Assembly (NCBI GenBank): GCA_024233085.1
Contig: JACKQC010000007.1
Span: 1 to 64,000, forward strand
Origin: Akkermansiaceae bacterium
Lineage (GTDB): Bacteria > Verrucomicrobiota > Verrucomicrobiia > Verrucomicrobiales > DEV007
Length of the DNA stretch: 64,000 nucleotides
Direction of reading: 5' to 3'
Shown here: positions 41,160-48,488 of the stretch, in pieces
Layout: every line of letters begins with the position of its first letter
Numbering within the stretch: the first letter of the stretch is position 1
Notes under the pieces: generated by a model
Databases searched by the model: none
What the model was told of the DNA's origin: nothing
The model's input: only the letters and a program-made list of their open reading frames with translations
Translations under genes and position numbers: made by a program

Positions 41160-41933
41160 TCACCCGGCCGCCAGCATGACCAGCGGCAGGAGGAACACCC
41201 CGATCGCCAGCGCCGCCGTGCGTTTGGGCCCGATTTTTTTCCCGGCATGCAGGCCGAGCATCGCGACGTAACCGGCCCACACCAGGGCCGCGAGACCGAA
41301 ATGCGCCGCCGCCGGCCGTTCCGTCATCATCACGGCCGAGCCGATCCCCACCGTCAGGAGCGCCAGCCCGATCGCCGTCAGCCGGACGATGGCGTCGATC
41401 AGGGATCGGATCGGCGGCAGGTTGTAGAAGAGCGGGCCGAGCTGGTGTTTCTTCAATTGTCGATCCTGCACCAGATACATCACGCCGGCGATGGCCCCGA
41501 GCGCGAAGGCGCCGAAGGACAGGAGCGCCACGGCGATGTGCAGCTCCCGCCACGGATCGGCCGGACCCTCCAGCCGCTTGGGGCCGGGGTCGCCTGTCGC
41601 CAGCGCCACGAGCGCGATCGCCTGAAACACGAAAACCATCGGCGCGGTGAACATGCCCAGCAGCGAGAGGCGAAAGCCCCGCCCGAGCACGAAGTAAAGC
41701 AGCACCGTGCTCCAGCTCAGGAACACCAGGATTTCCGCGCCATTGGTGACCGGACACCGGCTGTGCAATTGTCCCCGCAGATGCAGAGTGAGCGATTGAA
41801 ACACGAAACCCGCCGCGATCACCGCCAGATTCGCCCAGGACGGATGATGCCGGCCCGACCGCAGGCCATAGGCGGCGTAGAGAAAGCCGCCAAAAAAGCA
41901 CAAGGTCGAAGCTGCCAGAAAAATCTTGTCCAT
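41160..41933 (-). CDS. hemX: Cytochrome c assembly (CcsA/HemX-like) membrane protein
   Basis: 257 aa with about eight hydrophobic segments. It shares the CcsA/CcmC superfamily layout: FQSLTLHLRGQLHSRCPVTNGAEILVFLSWSTVLLYFVL, the LRELHIAVALLSF-type segment (here WRELHIAVALLSFGAFALGAIAGVMYLVQDRQLK) with a conserved His, and LTAIGLALLTVGIGSAV. HemX-like proteins sit next to hemA in many genomes and are linked to heme handling or GluTR stability, while CcsA exports heme for cytochrome c. It lacks the tryptophan-rich WWD signature expected of a true CcsA, so HemX is preferred. It is first in the heme operon. The 143-bp gap to the divergent apt gene holds the promoters. Confidence 0.85.
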   Translation of the reverse strand: MDKIFLAASTLCFFGGFLYAAYGLRSGRHHPSWANLAVIAAGFVFQSLTLHLRGQLHSRCPVTNGAEILVFLSWSTVLLYFVLGRGFRLSLLGMFTAPMVFVFQAIALVALATGDPGPKRLEGPADPWRELHIAVALLSFGAFALGAIAGVMYLVQDRQLKKHQLGPLFYNLPPIRSLIDAIVRLTAIGLALLTVGIGSAVMMTERPAAAHFGLAALVWAGYVAMLGLHAGKKIGPKRTAALAIGVFLLPLVMLAAG

Positions 41934-42076
41934 GTTTCGTGTCCCCGCCGCGCGGCGGCCGTCCGCCGAAACTTCGCCGGAGTCCGGAGGGCGGCCAAGC
42001 TACGGCGATCCCCTGTCCAATGCAAATGGCGAACCGGCGGATTGACCGCGCCCCCGGGCGGCGTCAAAGTTCCCGC

Positions 42077-42610
42077 GTGACCCCCTCCGACCTCGACCGT
42101 CTCCGCGGCGGCATTCGCGATGTGCCCGATTTTCCGAAACCCGGCATCGTCTTCAAGGACATCGTTCCCCTCCTGAGCGATCCGGCCCTGTTCCGCCTCG
42201 CCATCGACGGCCTGGTTGAGGCCATCGGCTCCCGTCCCGTGGACAAGATCGTCGGAATCGACGCCCGCGGATTCATCTTCGGCGCCGCCGTGGCCGACCG
42301 CATCGGCGCCGGCCTCATTCCCGTCCGCAAACCCGGCAAGCTCCCCTGGAAAACCCGCTCCGCCGCCTACACGCTCGAATACGGCGAATCCGTCGTCGAA
42401 ATCCACGAGGACGCCATTTCTCCGGGAGAGAGAGTCCTCCTCGTCGACGATTTGCTCGCCACCGGCGGCACCTCGGCGGCGGCCTTGAAACTGACGCGGG
42501 AACTCGGCGCCGAAATCGTGGGGGCCCTGTTCTTTATCGAGCTGACTTTTCTCGAAGGCCGCGCGGCGCTCGGCGACGACGTCGCCGTGGAGGCGCTGAT
42601 CCGGTTCTGA
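42077..42610 (+). CDS. apt: Adenine phosphoribosyltransferase
   Basis: 177-aa cytosolic purine-salvage enzyme making AMP from adenine and PRPP. Visible motifs are IRDVPDFPKPGIVFKDIVPLLSDP, VDKIVGIDARGFIFGAAVADRIGAGLIPVRKPGKLPW, YTLEYGESVVEIHEDAI, and the PRPP loop RVLLVDDLLATGGTSAAALKL. The GTG at 42077 gives the normal ~175-aa length; an ATG upstream at about 42026 adds 17 residues with no similarity. It is divergent from the heme operon and converges with a sulfatase gene. A perfect 8-bp-stem hairpin starts at its stop codon. Confidence 0.95.
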   Translation: MTPSDLDRLRGGIRDVPDFPKPGIVFKDIVPLLSDPALFRLAIDGLVEAIGSRPVDKIVGIDARGFIFGAAVADRIGAGLIPVRKPGKLPWKTRSAAYTLEYGESVVEIHEDAISPGERVLLVDDLLATGGTSAAALKLTRELGAEIVGALFFIELTFLEGRAALGDDVAVEALIRF

Positions 42611-42640
42611 GCCGCCGCCACCCGCCTCCATCGCGGCTCA
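42608..42640. terminator. Hairpin between convergent apt and sulfatase genes
   Basis: TGAGCCGC (42608-42615, including the apt TGA) is the exact complement of GCGGCTCA (42633-42640), with a 17-nt loop. No T-tract follows on either strand, so classical intrinsic termination is uncertain. Confidence 0.35.
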
Positions 42641-42645
42641 CATCG

Positions 42646-44178
42646 TCACTCGTATTCCCACTTCTGGATCCACGGATCGCCAAACTCCTTCTGGATTGCC
42701 TTCAGCTTTTCCTGGTACTTCGCCAGGATTTCGGCGTGGGCGGGGTCGCTGGCGAGATTGCGGGATTCGTTCGGGTCCTCGTCGATCTTGAACAGCTCGA
42801 AGGCCGGCCGGTGAATGTATTCCCCGACCGTTTTCCGCCCGTAGGGCGCGTCGAGACTCTGCCGGAACTGCGCCTGCCAACTGCTCGCCGCCCACAGGTC
42901 CGAGGCGAAGGGGTAGGGCAAACCGTGCGCGATGTTCCAGATCAGCTTGTATTCGCGGTCCCGGACCACCCGCATCGGGTAATACATTTGTATCTCGTGA
43001 AAGGTGTGTGACGCGAAGATCGTGTCCCAGTGCTCCGCGTCCGGCTTGCCCAGGATGTCGACCCACGATTTGCCGTGATACCGGTCCATCCCCTTGCGCG
43101 GGCCGCGGTTTTCCTTCGCGGCGAAATCGTTGCCCTTCCAGAATTGGTCGGGATCGATCCATTTCGCCGGCCGGTTTTTCTCCCGGTCCAGTCCCCCCGC
43201 GAAATCCAGCAGCGAGGGCGTGATGTCGATATGGCTGACCATCGCGTTGTGCCTCACTCCGCGGTTGGATTCGTAGGGATTGCGCACGATGAAGGGCACT
43301 CGCAGCCCGCCATCGTACACCGTCGTTTTCCCCCCCGAAAACGCCATTCCGTGGTCGCTCGTGAAAACGAACAGCGTCTTGTCCCACAGGCCCGCCTCCT
43401 TGACGATCTCCACCAGCCGGCCCACGCCCTGGTCCACCCGGGAACAGCTCTGGTAATACTGCGCCAGCTCCTCGCGCGTCTCCGGTGTGTCGGGCAAAAA
43501 CGGCGGGATCGCCACCTCGGCCGGGTCAAAGAACACCTCGTCCACCCCCGTGTGCGAACCCCGATTCGGTTTGTTGCCGAAAAGGTCCGGCTTCAGCTCC
43601 CGTGGCGACGTCTCGTCCTTCCCGCCGCCGCGATGCGGGTCCGCCGTGCCGAAGTAGATGAAGAACGGCTTCTCGCTGTCGGCGGCGATGACCTCGCGGC
43701 AGTTTTCCGCCATCTCGACCGCGTTGCGGCCGTTGCCCTTGAGATACTGGTCGAAGCGGTAAACCATCTCCGGCGCCACATGGTGTTTTCCGATGTGCGC
43801 CGTTCGATAGCCGGCGTTGGCCATCACCCGCGGCAGCGAAAAGCTCACGCAGTTCAGCCAGCTCGAGAACTTGTGAAAATCGTGCTGGTGCCCGTACTGA
43901 CCGTTGGCGTGGTTGTGCAGCCCGCTCATCACCACCGAACGGCTCGCGGAGCAGCTCGCCGTCGTCGCGAACGCGTTCAGAAACAGCGTCCCGTCCGCCG
44001 CCAGCGCGTCGATGCTCGGCGTTTTCGCCACCGGATCGCCGTAGCAACCGAGCGTCGGGCTCTCATCGTCGGCGATGATGAAAATCACGTTCTTCTCGGC
44101 GCCAACCGACGAAAAAACGCCGAACGCCGCCACCGTCAGCGCGGCCAGAAAAATCGAGAAATAGCGGGCATTTTTCAT
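42646..44178 (-). CDS. Secreted sulfatase (heparan N-sulfatase/S1-type)
   Basis: 510 aa with a signal peptide (MKNARYFSIFLAALTVAAFG...). The sulfatase fold shows the metal-binding NVIFIIADDESPTLGCYGD, the formylglycine site C76-S-A-S-R80 in ATTASCSASRSVVMSG, GYRTAHIGKHHVAPE, ADPHRGGG, and VFTSDHGMAFSGGKTTVYDGG. The LHNHANGQYGHQHDFHKFSSW context and C-terminal PAFELFKIDEDPNESRNLA resemble the SGSH/S1_8-like group, which removes N-sulfate or other sulfates from glycans. The CxAxR variant (Ala instead of Pro) is tolerated by the formylglycine-generating enzyme; none is encoded here. It is divergent from a PQQ-like propeller gene. Confidence 0.93.
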   Translation of the reverse strand: MKNARYFSIFLAALTVAAFGVFSSVGAEKNVIFIIADDESPTLGCYGDPVAKTPSIDALAADGTLFLNAFATTASCSASRSVVMSGLHNHANGQYGHQHDFHKFSSWLNCVSFSLPRVMANAGYRTAHIGKHHVAPEMVYRFDQYLKGNGRNAVEMAENCREVIAADSEKPFFIYFGTADPHRGGGKDETSPRELKPDLFGNKPNRGSHTGVDEVFFDPAEVAIPPFLPDTPETREELAQYYQSCSRVDQGVGRLVEIVKEAGLWDKTLFVFTSDHGMAFSGGKTTVYDGGLRVPFIVRNPYESNRGVRHNAMVSHIDITPSLLDFAGGLDREKNRPAKWIDPDQFWKGNDFAAKENRGPRKGMDRYHGKSWVDILGKPDAEHWDTIFASHTFHEIQMYYPMRVVRDREYKLIWNIAHGLPYPFASDLWAASSWQAQFRQSLDAPYGRKTVGEYIHRPAFELFKIDEDPNESRNLASDPAHAEILAKYQEKLKAIQKEFGDPWIQKWEYE

Positions 44179-44254
44179 GGAATGCGTATGATTCGGGATC
44201 ACCGGGAGCGCGTCAAGACGCGTCTTCTCCCGGCCGGTTTCGAATCCCGACCGC

Positions 44255-45871
44255 ATGTCATCCCGCGCCCAAAACGCCGCCCGTACCCTGGCCGCGATCC
44301 TCTTCGCCCTGGCCGGCCCGGTGGCGATGGCCGTCTACGGACACGTCACCGACACCTACCTGCGGTATTGGCTTTACCTCGGCGCCTTTGCCGTCCTTGC
44401 GATCTCGGCGCCGCTTGGCTGGCTTTTTTTCGGCACCGGCCGTTTCCGGGACCGGTTCAAGGGCGTCGCGGTTTACGGCCTTGTCCTCGCGCTGGCGATC
44501 GCCGCCTTCCGTTCGCTGACCCGTTACGAAGGCTCGACCTCCGGCACCTCGCTGCCGAAATTCGTCTGGCGCTGGACGCCCGAAGCGTCCGCCGCCGCCG
44601 ATCCCGCGCCACTCGCCTCGCCGGCTCCGTCGGCGCCCGTGCCCGTCGAGGAAACCCCGGCCGAGGGCGCCGTCGACGTGCTCGACTTTCTCGGACCCGG
44701 CCGCGACGGCATGTGGTCCGACGCGGAATTGTCCGCCTCCTTCGACTGGGAAAACGCGCCGCCCGAGGAACTCTGGCGCATTCCCGTCGGCCTCGGCTGG
44801 TCGAGCTTTGTCGTCAAAGGCCGGCGCGCCGTCACCCAGGAACAGCGCGGCGACGCCGAACTCGTCACCTGCTACGACCTGCTGACCGGCGCCCCGCTCT
44901 GGGCCCACAGCGATCCCGGCACCCGCTTTGTCGACGCCATCGCCCACGAGCACGGCGCCGCCAAGATGGGCGGCGACGGCCCGCGCGCCACCCCGACCAT
45001 CCACGGCGACCGCGTCTTCGCCCACGGCGCCACCGGCCACCTCAATTGCCTCAAACTCAACACCGGCGAACTCGTCTGGTCCCGCGAAGTCCTCGGCGAA
45101 GGCACGACCCTGATTCCCAAGTGGGGAAAAAGCGATTCGCCCCTCGTGTTGGAAAAGGAGGGCCTCGTCGTGGTCTCCGGACCCGAAAGCGCCGCTCCCA
45201 CCCTCGCCGCTTTCGTCATGGAAACCGGCGAGCCCGCCTGGGAATACCCCGGCGCCGGCTCCAGTTACAGCACCCCCCGCCTCGCCGACCTGCACGGCGT
45301 CCGCCAGATCCTCAGCGTCAACGCCGGCGATCTCACCGGCAACGACCCCGCCACCGGCGCCGCCCTCTGGCGCTTTCCCTGGCGCGGCGCCAACCCCAAA
45401 GTCGGCCAGCCCATCGACCTGCCCGGCGACCGCGTCCTCGTCACCGCCAGCTACGGCGCCGGAAGCTATCTCGTGCAAATCGACCGCGACGCCGGCCAGT
45501 GGACCGCCACCGCCGCGTGGAAATCCCTCCGGCTCAAGACCAAGTTCAGCTCCGCCGTCGTTCGCGGCGATCACCTCTATGCCTTCGACGAGGGCCGGCT
45601 CGCCTGCGTCGAAGTCGCCACCGGCAACCGAGTCTGGAAAGGCGGTGACTACGGCTTCGGCCAGCAACTGCTCGTCGGCGACCGCCTTCTCGTCCAGGCC
45701 GAGGACGGCCGGGTCGCCCTCGTCAACGCCTCGCCCGACTCCTTGATCGAAACCGCCAGCCTCGACGCCCTCCATTCCCTGACCTGGAACGTCCCCGCCC
45801 TCGCCGGCCGATACCTCCTCGTCCGCAACGACCGCGAAGCCGTCTGCTACCGGCTCGCTGGAAAAAGGTGA
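44255..45871 (+). CDS. Membrane-anchored PQQ-like beta-propeller (BamB-like) protein
   Basis: 538 aa. Three N-terminal hydrophobic segments (LAAILFALAGPVAMAVYGHV; YWLYLGAFAVLAISAPLGWLFF; VAVYGLVLALAIAAF) anchor it. A Pro/Ala linker leads to a propeller from about residue 145. Blade sequences include ELVTCYDLLTGAPLWAHSD, RVFAHGATGHLNCLKLNTGELVWSRE, DPATGAALWRFPW and EGRLACVEVATGNRVWKGG, the repeated D/N-x-x-T/N-G-x-x-x-W pattern of PQQ-like blades. Such proteins are very common in Planctomycetota and Verrucomicrobiota, mostly without bound PQQ, and may be scaffolds or enzymes. A family-B inverted-repeat element begins two bases after the stop. Expression may be linked to the divergent sulfatase. 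Confidence 0.9.
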   Translation: MSSRAQNAARTLAAILFALAGPVAMAVYGHVTDTYLRYWLYLGAFAVLAISAPLGWLFFGTGRFRDRFKGVAVYGLVLALAIAAFRSLTRYEGSTSGTSLPKFVWRWTPEASAAADPAPLASPAPSAPVPVEETPAEGAVDVLDFLGPGRDGMWSDAELSASFDWENAPPEELWRIPVGLGWSSFVVKGRRAVTQEQRGDAELVTCYDLLTGAPLWAHSDPGTRFVDAIAHEHGAAKMGGDGPRATPTIHGDRVFAHGATGHLNCLKLNTGELVWSREVLGEGTTLIPKWGKSDSPLVLEKEGLVVVSGPESAAPTLAAFVMETGEPAWEYPGAGSSYSTPRLADLHGVRQILSVNAGDLTGNDPATGAALWRFPWRGANPKVGQPIDLPGDRVLVTASYGAGSYLVQIDRDAGQWTATAAWKSLRLKTKFSSAVVRGDHLYAFDEGRLACVEVATGNRVWKGGDYGFGQQLLVGDRLLVQAEDGRVALVNASPDSLIETASLDALHSLTWNVPALAGRYLLVRNDREAVCYRLAGKR

Positions 45872-45873
45872 GT

Positions 45874-46021
45874 GGTGGGGCGAGGCGTCCCGGCCGAGCC
45901 GTCGAAATGCCCGTGCGGCGTCCTCCCGAAAAAACCCACCCACGACACCAAAGAGCCGTCGCGGCTCCAATCGCGAACCTCTCAGGCAAGCGACGGCTCA
46001 GCGGGGACGCTTCGCCCCACC
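45874..46021. repeat. Dispersed GGTGGGGCGAGGCG inverted-repeat element, family B copy 2
   Basis: The left arm 45874-45903 and right arm 45991-46021 match the arms at 11102-11284. It starts two bases after the PQQ-protein stop codon, again at a gene 3' end. The middle (CGGCGTCCTCCCGAAAAAAC...) differs from copy 1. The following ~110 bp to the next repeat hold nothing recognisable. Confidence 0.75.
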
Positions 46022-46130
46022 TTCCTAGTGGTGCGCTCGTGGGCCATGGCGAATCTGCCACCTTCGACGCTCCCGACCTCGCGACGAAAAAAAGCACCGA
46101 AGGAGCGAAGACACCCCTCCCAAAAAAGAC

Positions 46131-46171
46131 GACCCAACAGGGTTGGGTCCCCGACCTAACCCTGTTAGGTC
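46131..46171. repeat. 19-bp palindromic repeat pair, locus 7 (contains a TAA stop)
   Basis: Units 46131-46149 and 46153-46171 have opposite centres and a CCC spacer. Both are near-perfect palindromes, and together they form a 19-bp stem with a 3-nt loop. The TAA stop of the DHDPS-like gene (46165-46167) lies in unit 2. Confidence 0.9.
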
Positions 46172-47313
46172 AGCCCTAATTTCGGCGGAAAATCGGGAAT
46201 CCCGAGCCGTTTGGCCACCCGAAGGGGCCGCCGCAGCGCCTCGGCCATGCGCGCCTCCTCGCCCGCGGGCCGAAGGTCGCCACAGTCGGGATGAATCTCC
46301 ACCGAATCGATCAGACCCAGGTTTTTCAGCACCGCCGCCGTGCTGTGCTTGTAGGCCGCGGCGCTGCCGTTTTCGTCAAGCCGGAAGACGGCGTCCTCCA
46401 GCGATTGAAAGGCCTCGAAAAGCTTGTAAACCCGCGTGTCGAAATGCGATCCGCCCCGGCCGGTGGGAAACTTCTTCCCCGGCGCGGAGTCGGATAGCCA
46501 CAGGTCTTTCGCGGCACAGATCAGCGGGCAGGCACTGACGCCTGCGCCGATCAGAAGCGGCAGACCGAGCCGGATCGCGGTCGCGATGCCGAAGTCGTCT
46601 CCGCTGTGCGGCGCGAAATCGAGGCCCAGGTCGCGGCACATCGCCGCCCAGTAAAGGAAATGCGGCTCGTCGAGCGTCGAGATCTTGCCGCCGACGAATT
46701 TCTCGTGCCCGGCGAGCTGGTGCAGCAGCCACGGCTCGTAGGGCGTCGCCCACGGGACGAAGGACGGCTCCAGCGCGTGGACGATGGCCGGCACCGAGAT
46801 CGCCTCCGCGATCTCGAAATAAGCGTCCCGCCGCCGCTCGGGATCGAGCGCGTTGAGCTGGCGCGAGGTCATGATCATCACTTCGACGTTGTCGAAGGCC
46901 TGCGCGATCTCGAGCTGCGGCCGATACCACTCGGCCTTGAACGTGTCGCCCTCCGCCCCGAGCGCGGTGACGCCGCAGACGATTTTCGGCTCCGGAAACG
47001 CGGCGCGGAAACGCTCGATGACTTCGCGATACAGGTCCGCGGTCAGGTTGAAGATGTAGCCGGTGTCGGCGTTGAGCACGAAGGCCAGCTCGACCCCGTA
47101 GTGCGCCGCCGAATCGAGCATCCAGCGCGCGCCGCGCTCGAAGCCGGCCCAGTCCGGCTTGCCGCCGGAAAAGGGCAACAGCATCGCCACGCAGAGGCGC
47201 GCCTTCGTCTCGTGGTCGGCGAGCGATTCTTCGCTGACGGAGGCCCACCGGGTCGCCGACCACGGGGTGTCGGGCTTCAGATCGGCGGAATCGGAGATCA
47301 GGTCTTGGGCCAT
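46165..47313 (-). CDS. Dihydrodipicolinate synthase/N-acetylneuraminate lyase superfamily protein
   Basis: 382 aa, longer than DapA (about 290 aa). A TIM-barrel core is suggested by AMLLPFSGGKPDWAGFERGARWMLDSA, GVELAFVLNADTGYIFNLTADLYREVIERFRAAFPEPKIVCGVTALG and VEVMIMTSRQLNALDPERR. EPKIVCGVTA is like the DapA G-V-G-x-x substrate strand, and KISTLDEPHFLYWAAMCR is near the expected lysine region (VGGKIST). The usual Schiff-base Tyr is not obvious, so a classical aldolase activity is uncertain. Relatives sit with DUF1080 and Gfo/Idh genes in PVC genomes, suggesting keto-sugar breakdown. It starts 3 bp after the DUF1080 stop. The last residues (LGLT and stop) are encoded by a palindromic repeat. 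Confidence 0.8.
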   Translation of the reverse strand: MAQDLISDSADLKPDTPWSATRWASVSEESLADHETKARLCVAMLLPFSGGKPDWAGFERGARWMLDSAAHYGVELAFVLNADTGYIFNLTADLYREVIERFRAAFPEPKIVCGVTALGAEGDTFKAEWYRPQLEIAQAFDNVEVMIMTSRQLNALDPERRRDAYFEIAEAISVPAIVHALEPSFVPWATPYEPWLLHQLAGHEKFVGGKISTLDEPHFLYWAAMCRDLGLDFAPHSGDDFGIATAIRLGLPLLIGAGVSACPLICAAKDLWLSDSAPGKKFPTGRGGSHFDTRVYKLFEAFQSLEDAVFRLDENGSAAAYKHSTAAVLKNLGLIDSVEIHPDCGDLRPAGEEARMAEALRRPLRVAKRLGIPDFPPKLGLT

Positions 47314-47316
47314 CGC

Positions 47317-48297
47317 TTATTTCTCGACGATCCAGATGTTCCGGTAAAACACGGGGTTGCCGTGGCTTTGCAGATAGATCGACCCCGGCTCGGGCGTGAT
47401 GTCTTTCAGCGGCCCGCCGGGCGTGCCCTTCGGCAGCTCGACGTCGTCGTGGACGACGGTGCCGTTCAGCCTCACGGTGATGCGGGGATTTTTCGCGATC
47501 TTGCCCGCGGCGTCAAACTCGGCGGCGGTGAAGTCCACGTCGTAGGTCTGCCACTGGAGCGGCGGCAGGCAGGTGTTCACGCTTGGGCCGGCGATGGAGT
47601 AAATGCCGCCCGTCTCGTTCATTTTTCCCTCGAGTCCGAAGGAATCGAGCACCTGGGTCTCGAAACGGCCCTGCTGATACACGCCGCTGTTGCCGCGGGC
47701 CTGGCCGCGGGCGAACGGCTTGTAGGGCGTGCGGAATTCCAGATGCAGGGTGTAACTGGAAAACTTCCGCTTCGTGGTGACGTCCGAGTTGGGCAGCAGA
47801 CCGTTCTCGACGCGGCCCTTTTCCCATTCGTCGGCCGAACTGCCGTCAAACAGCACGATCGCCCCGTCCGGCGCCTTGGCGCCCTCGGTCGGCGAATGGC
47901 GCTCGAGGCGCGGCAATTCGACGAGCGGTTGCCCGTCCTTTTTCACCGCGATCTTTCCGGCGGCGATCGAGGCCGCGAGCGTGCCGTCGGCGGACTTCAA
48001 ATCGTTCGCGGTGCCGCTGAGCGCCGTTCGGGCCTTTTCCTTGGTCCATCCGAGTCCGGGCAGTCCGCCCTCGAGCAGGTAGGCGTCGAATTTCCCGTCA
48101 CCCAGCGCGACGACCTGCGCGCCCCAGGCCTGGCCGGCGGTGTCGGCGCCGTATTCGCCCTGGATGGAAAAATCCGGGTCCTCGGCCTTCGCCTTCGCGG
48201 GGTCGGTCCAGGTGAGGTTGGCCTTTTCCTGGCAGTAAGCCGCCGTGGCCGCGATGCCAGCGACGGCGAGCCCGATGAGGAGATTGCGGGGTTTCAT
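47317..48297 (-). CDS. DUF1080 (3-keto-disaccharide hydrolase domain) secreted protein
   Basis: 326 aa with a signal peptide (MKPRNLLIGLAVAGIAATAAYCQ). After a variable ~120-residue region comes the DUF1080/LamG-like jelly-roll: DGAIVLFDGSSADEWEKG, YTLHLEFRTPYKPFARGQARGNSGVYQQGRFETQVLDSFG, LPPLQWQTYDVDFTAAEFD, and the end GSIYLQSHGNPVFYRNIWIVE. Members hydrolyse or eliminate 3-keto-glycosides produced by Gfo/Idh-type or GMC dehydrogenases. This fits the genomic setting: a Gfo/Idh gene upstream and a DHDPS-like gene 3 bp downstream on the same strand. The protein is probably periplasmic. The upstream gap (48298-48484) is packed with short dispersed repeats. Confidence 0.92.
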   Translation of the reverse strand: MKPRNLLIGLAVAGIAATAAYCQEKANLTWTDPAKAKAEDPDFSIQGEYGADTAGQAWGAQVVALGDGKFDAYLLEGGLPGLGWTKEKARTALSGTANDLKSADGTLAASIAAGKIAVKKDGQPLVELPRLERHSPTEGAKAPDGAIVLFDGSSADEWEKGRVENGLLPNSDVTTKRKFSSYTLHLEFRTPYKPFARGQARGNSGVYQQGRFETQVLDSFGLEGKMNETGGIYSIAGPSVNTCLPPLQWQTYDVDFTAAEFDAAGKIAKNPRITVRLNGTVVHDDVELPKGTPGGPLKDITPEPGSIYLQSHGNPVFYRNIWIVEK

Positions 48298-48311
48298 GGA
48301 CGATCTTTTTG

Positions 48312-48488
48312 GGGACAGGATTAACAGGATTTTTTGGACAGGATGGCAGGGGAACGGGGGTCGGAAGTTTCGCGCTTATCAAAAAAACATTCGCGTGCAT
48401 TCGCGTCCTTTCGCGGTTCCAAAAAAAACTTCGAGTTCGTTCGTGTCCATTCGTGGTTCAGAAAAATTCGCATCCCTTCGCGGCTCAA
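48312..48488. repeat. Cluster of short dispersed repeats (CAGGATT and CGCGAATGGACGCGAA types)
   Basis: A GACAGGATTAACAGGATTTT repeat (48312-48345) is followed by three tandem, diverged units (about 48375-48488). On the minus strand these read like GAACCGCGAATGGACGCGAA, separated by A/T tracts. The last unit supplies the TGA of the Gfo/Idh gene (48485-48487). The same type recurs at 49921-50035. Confidence 0.75.
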
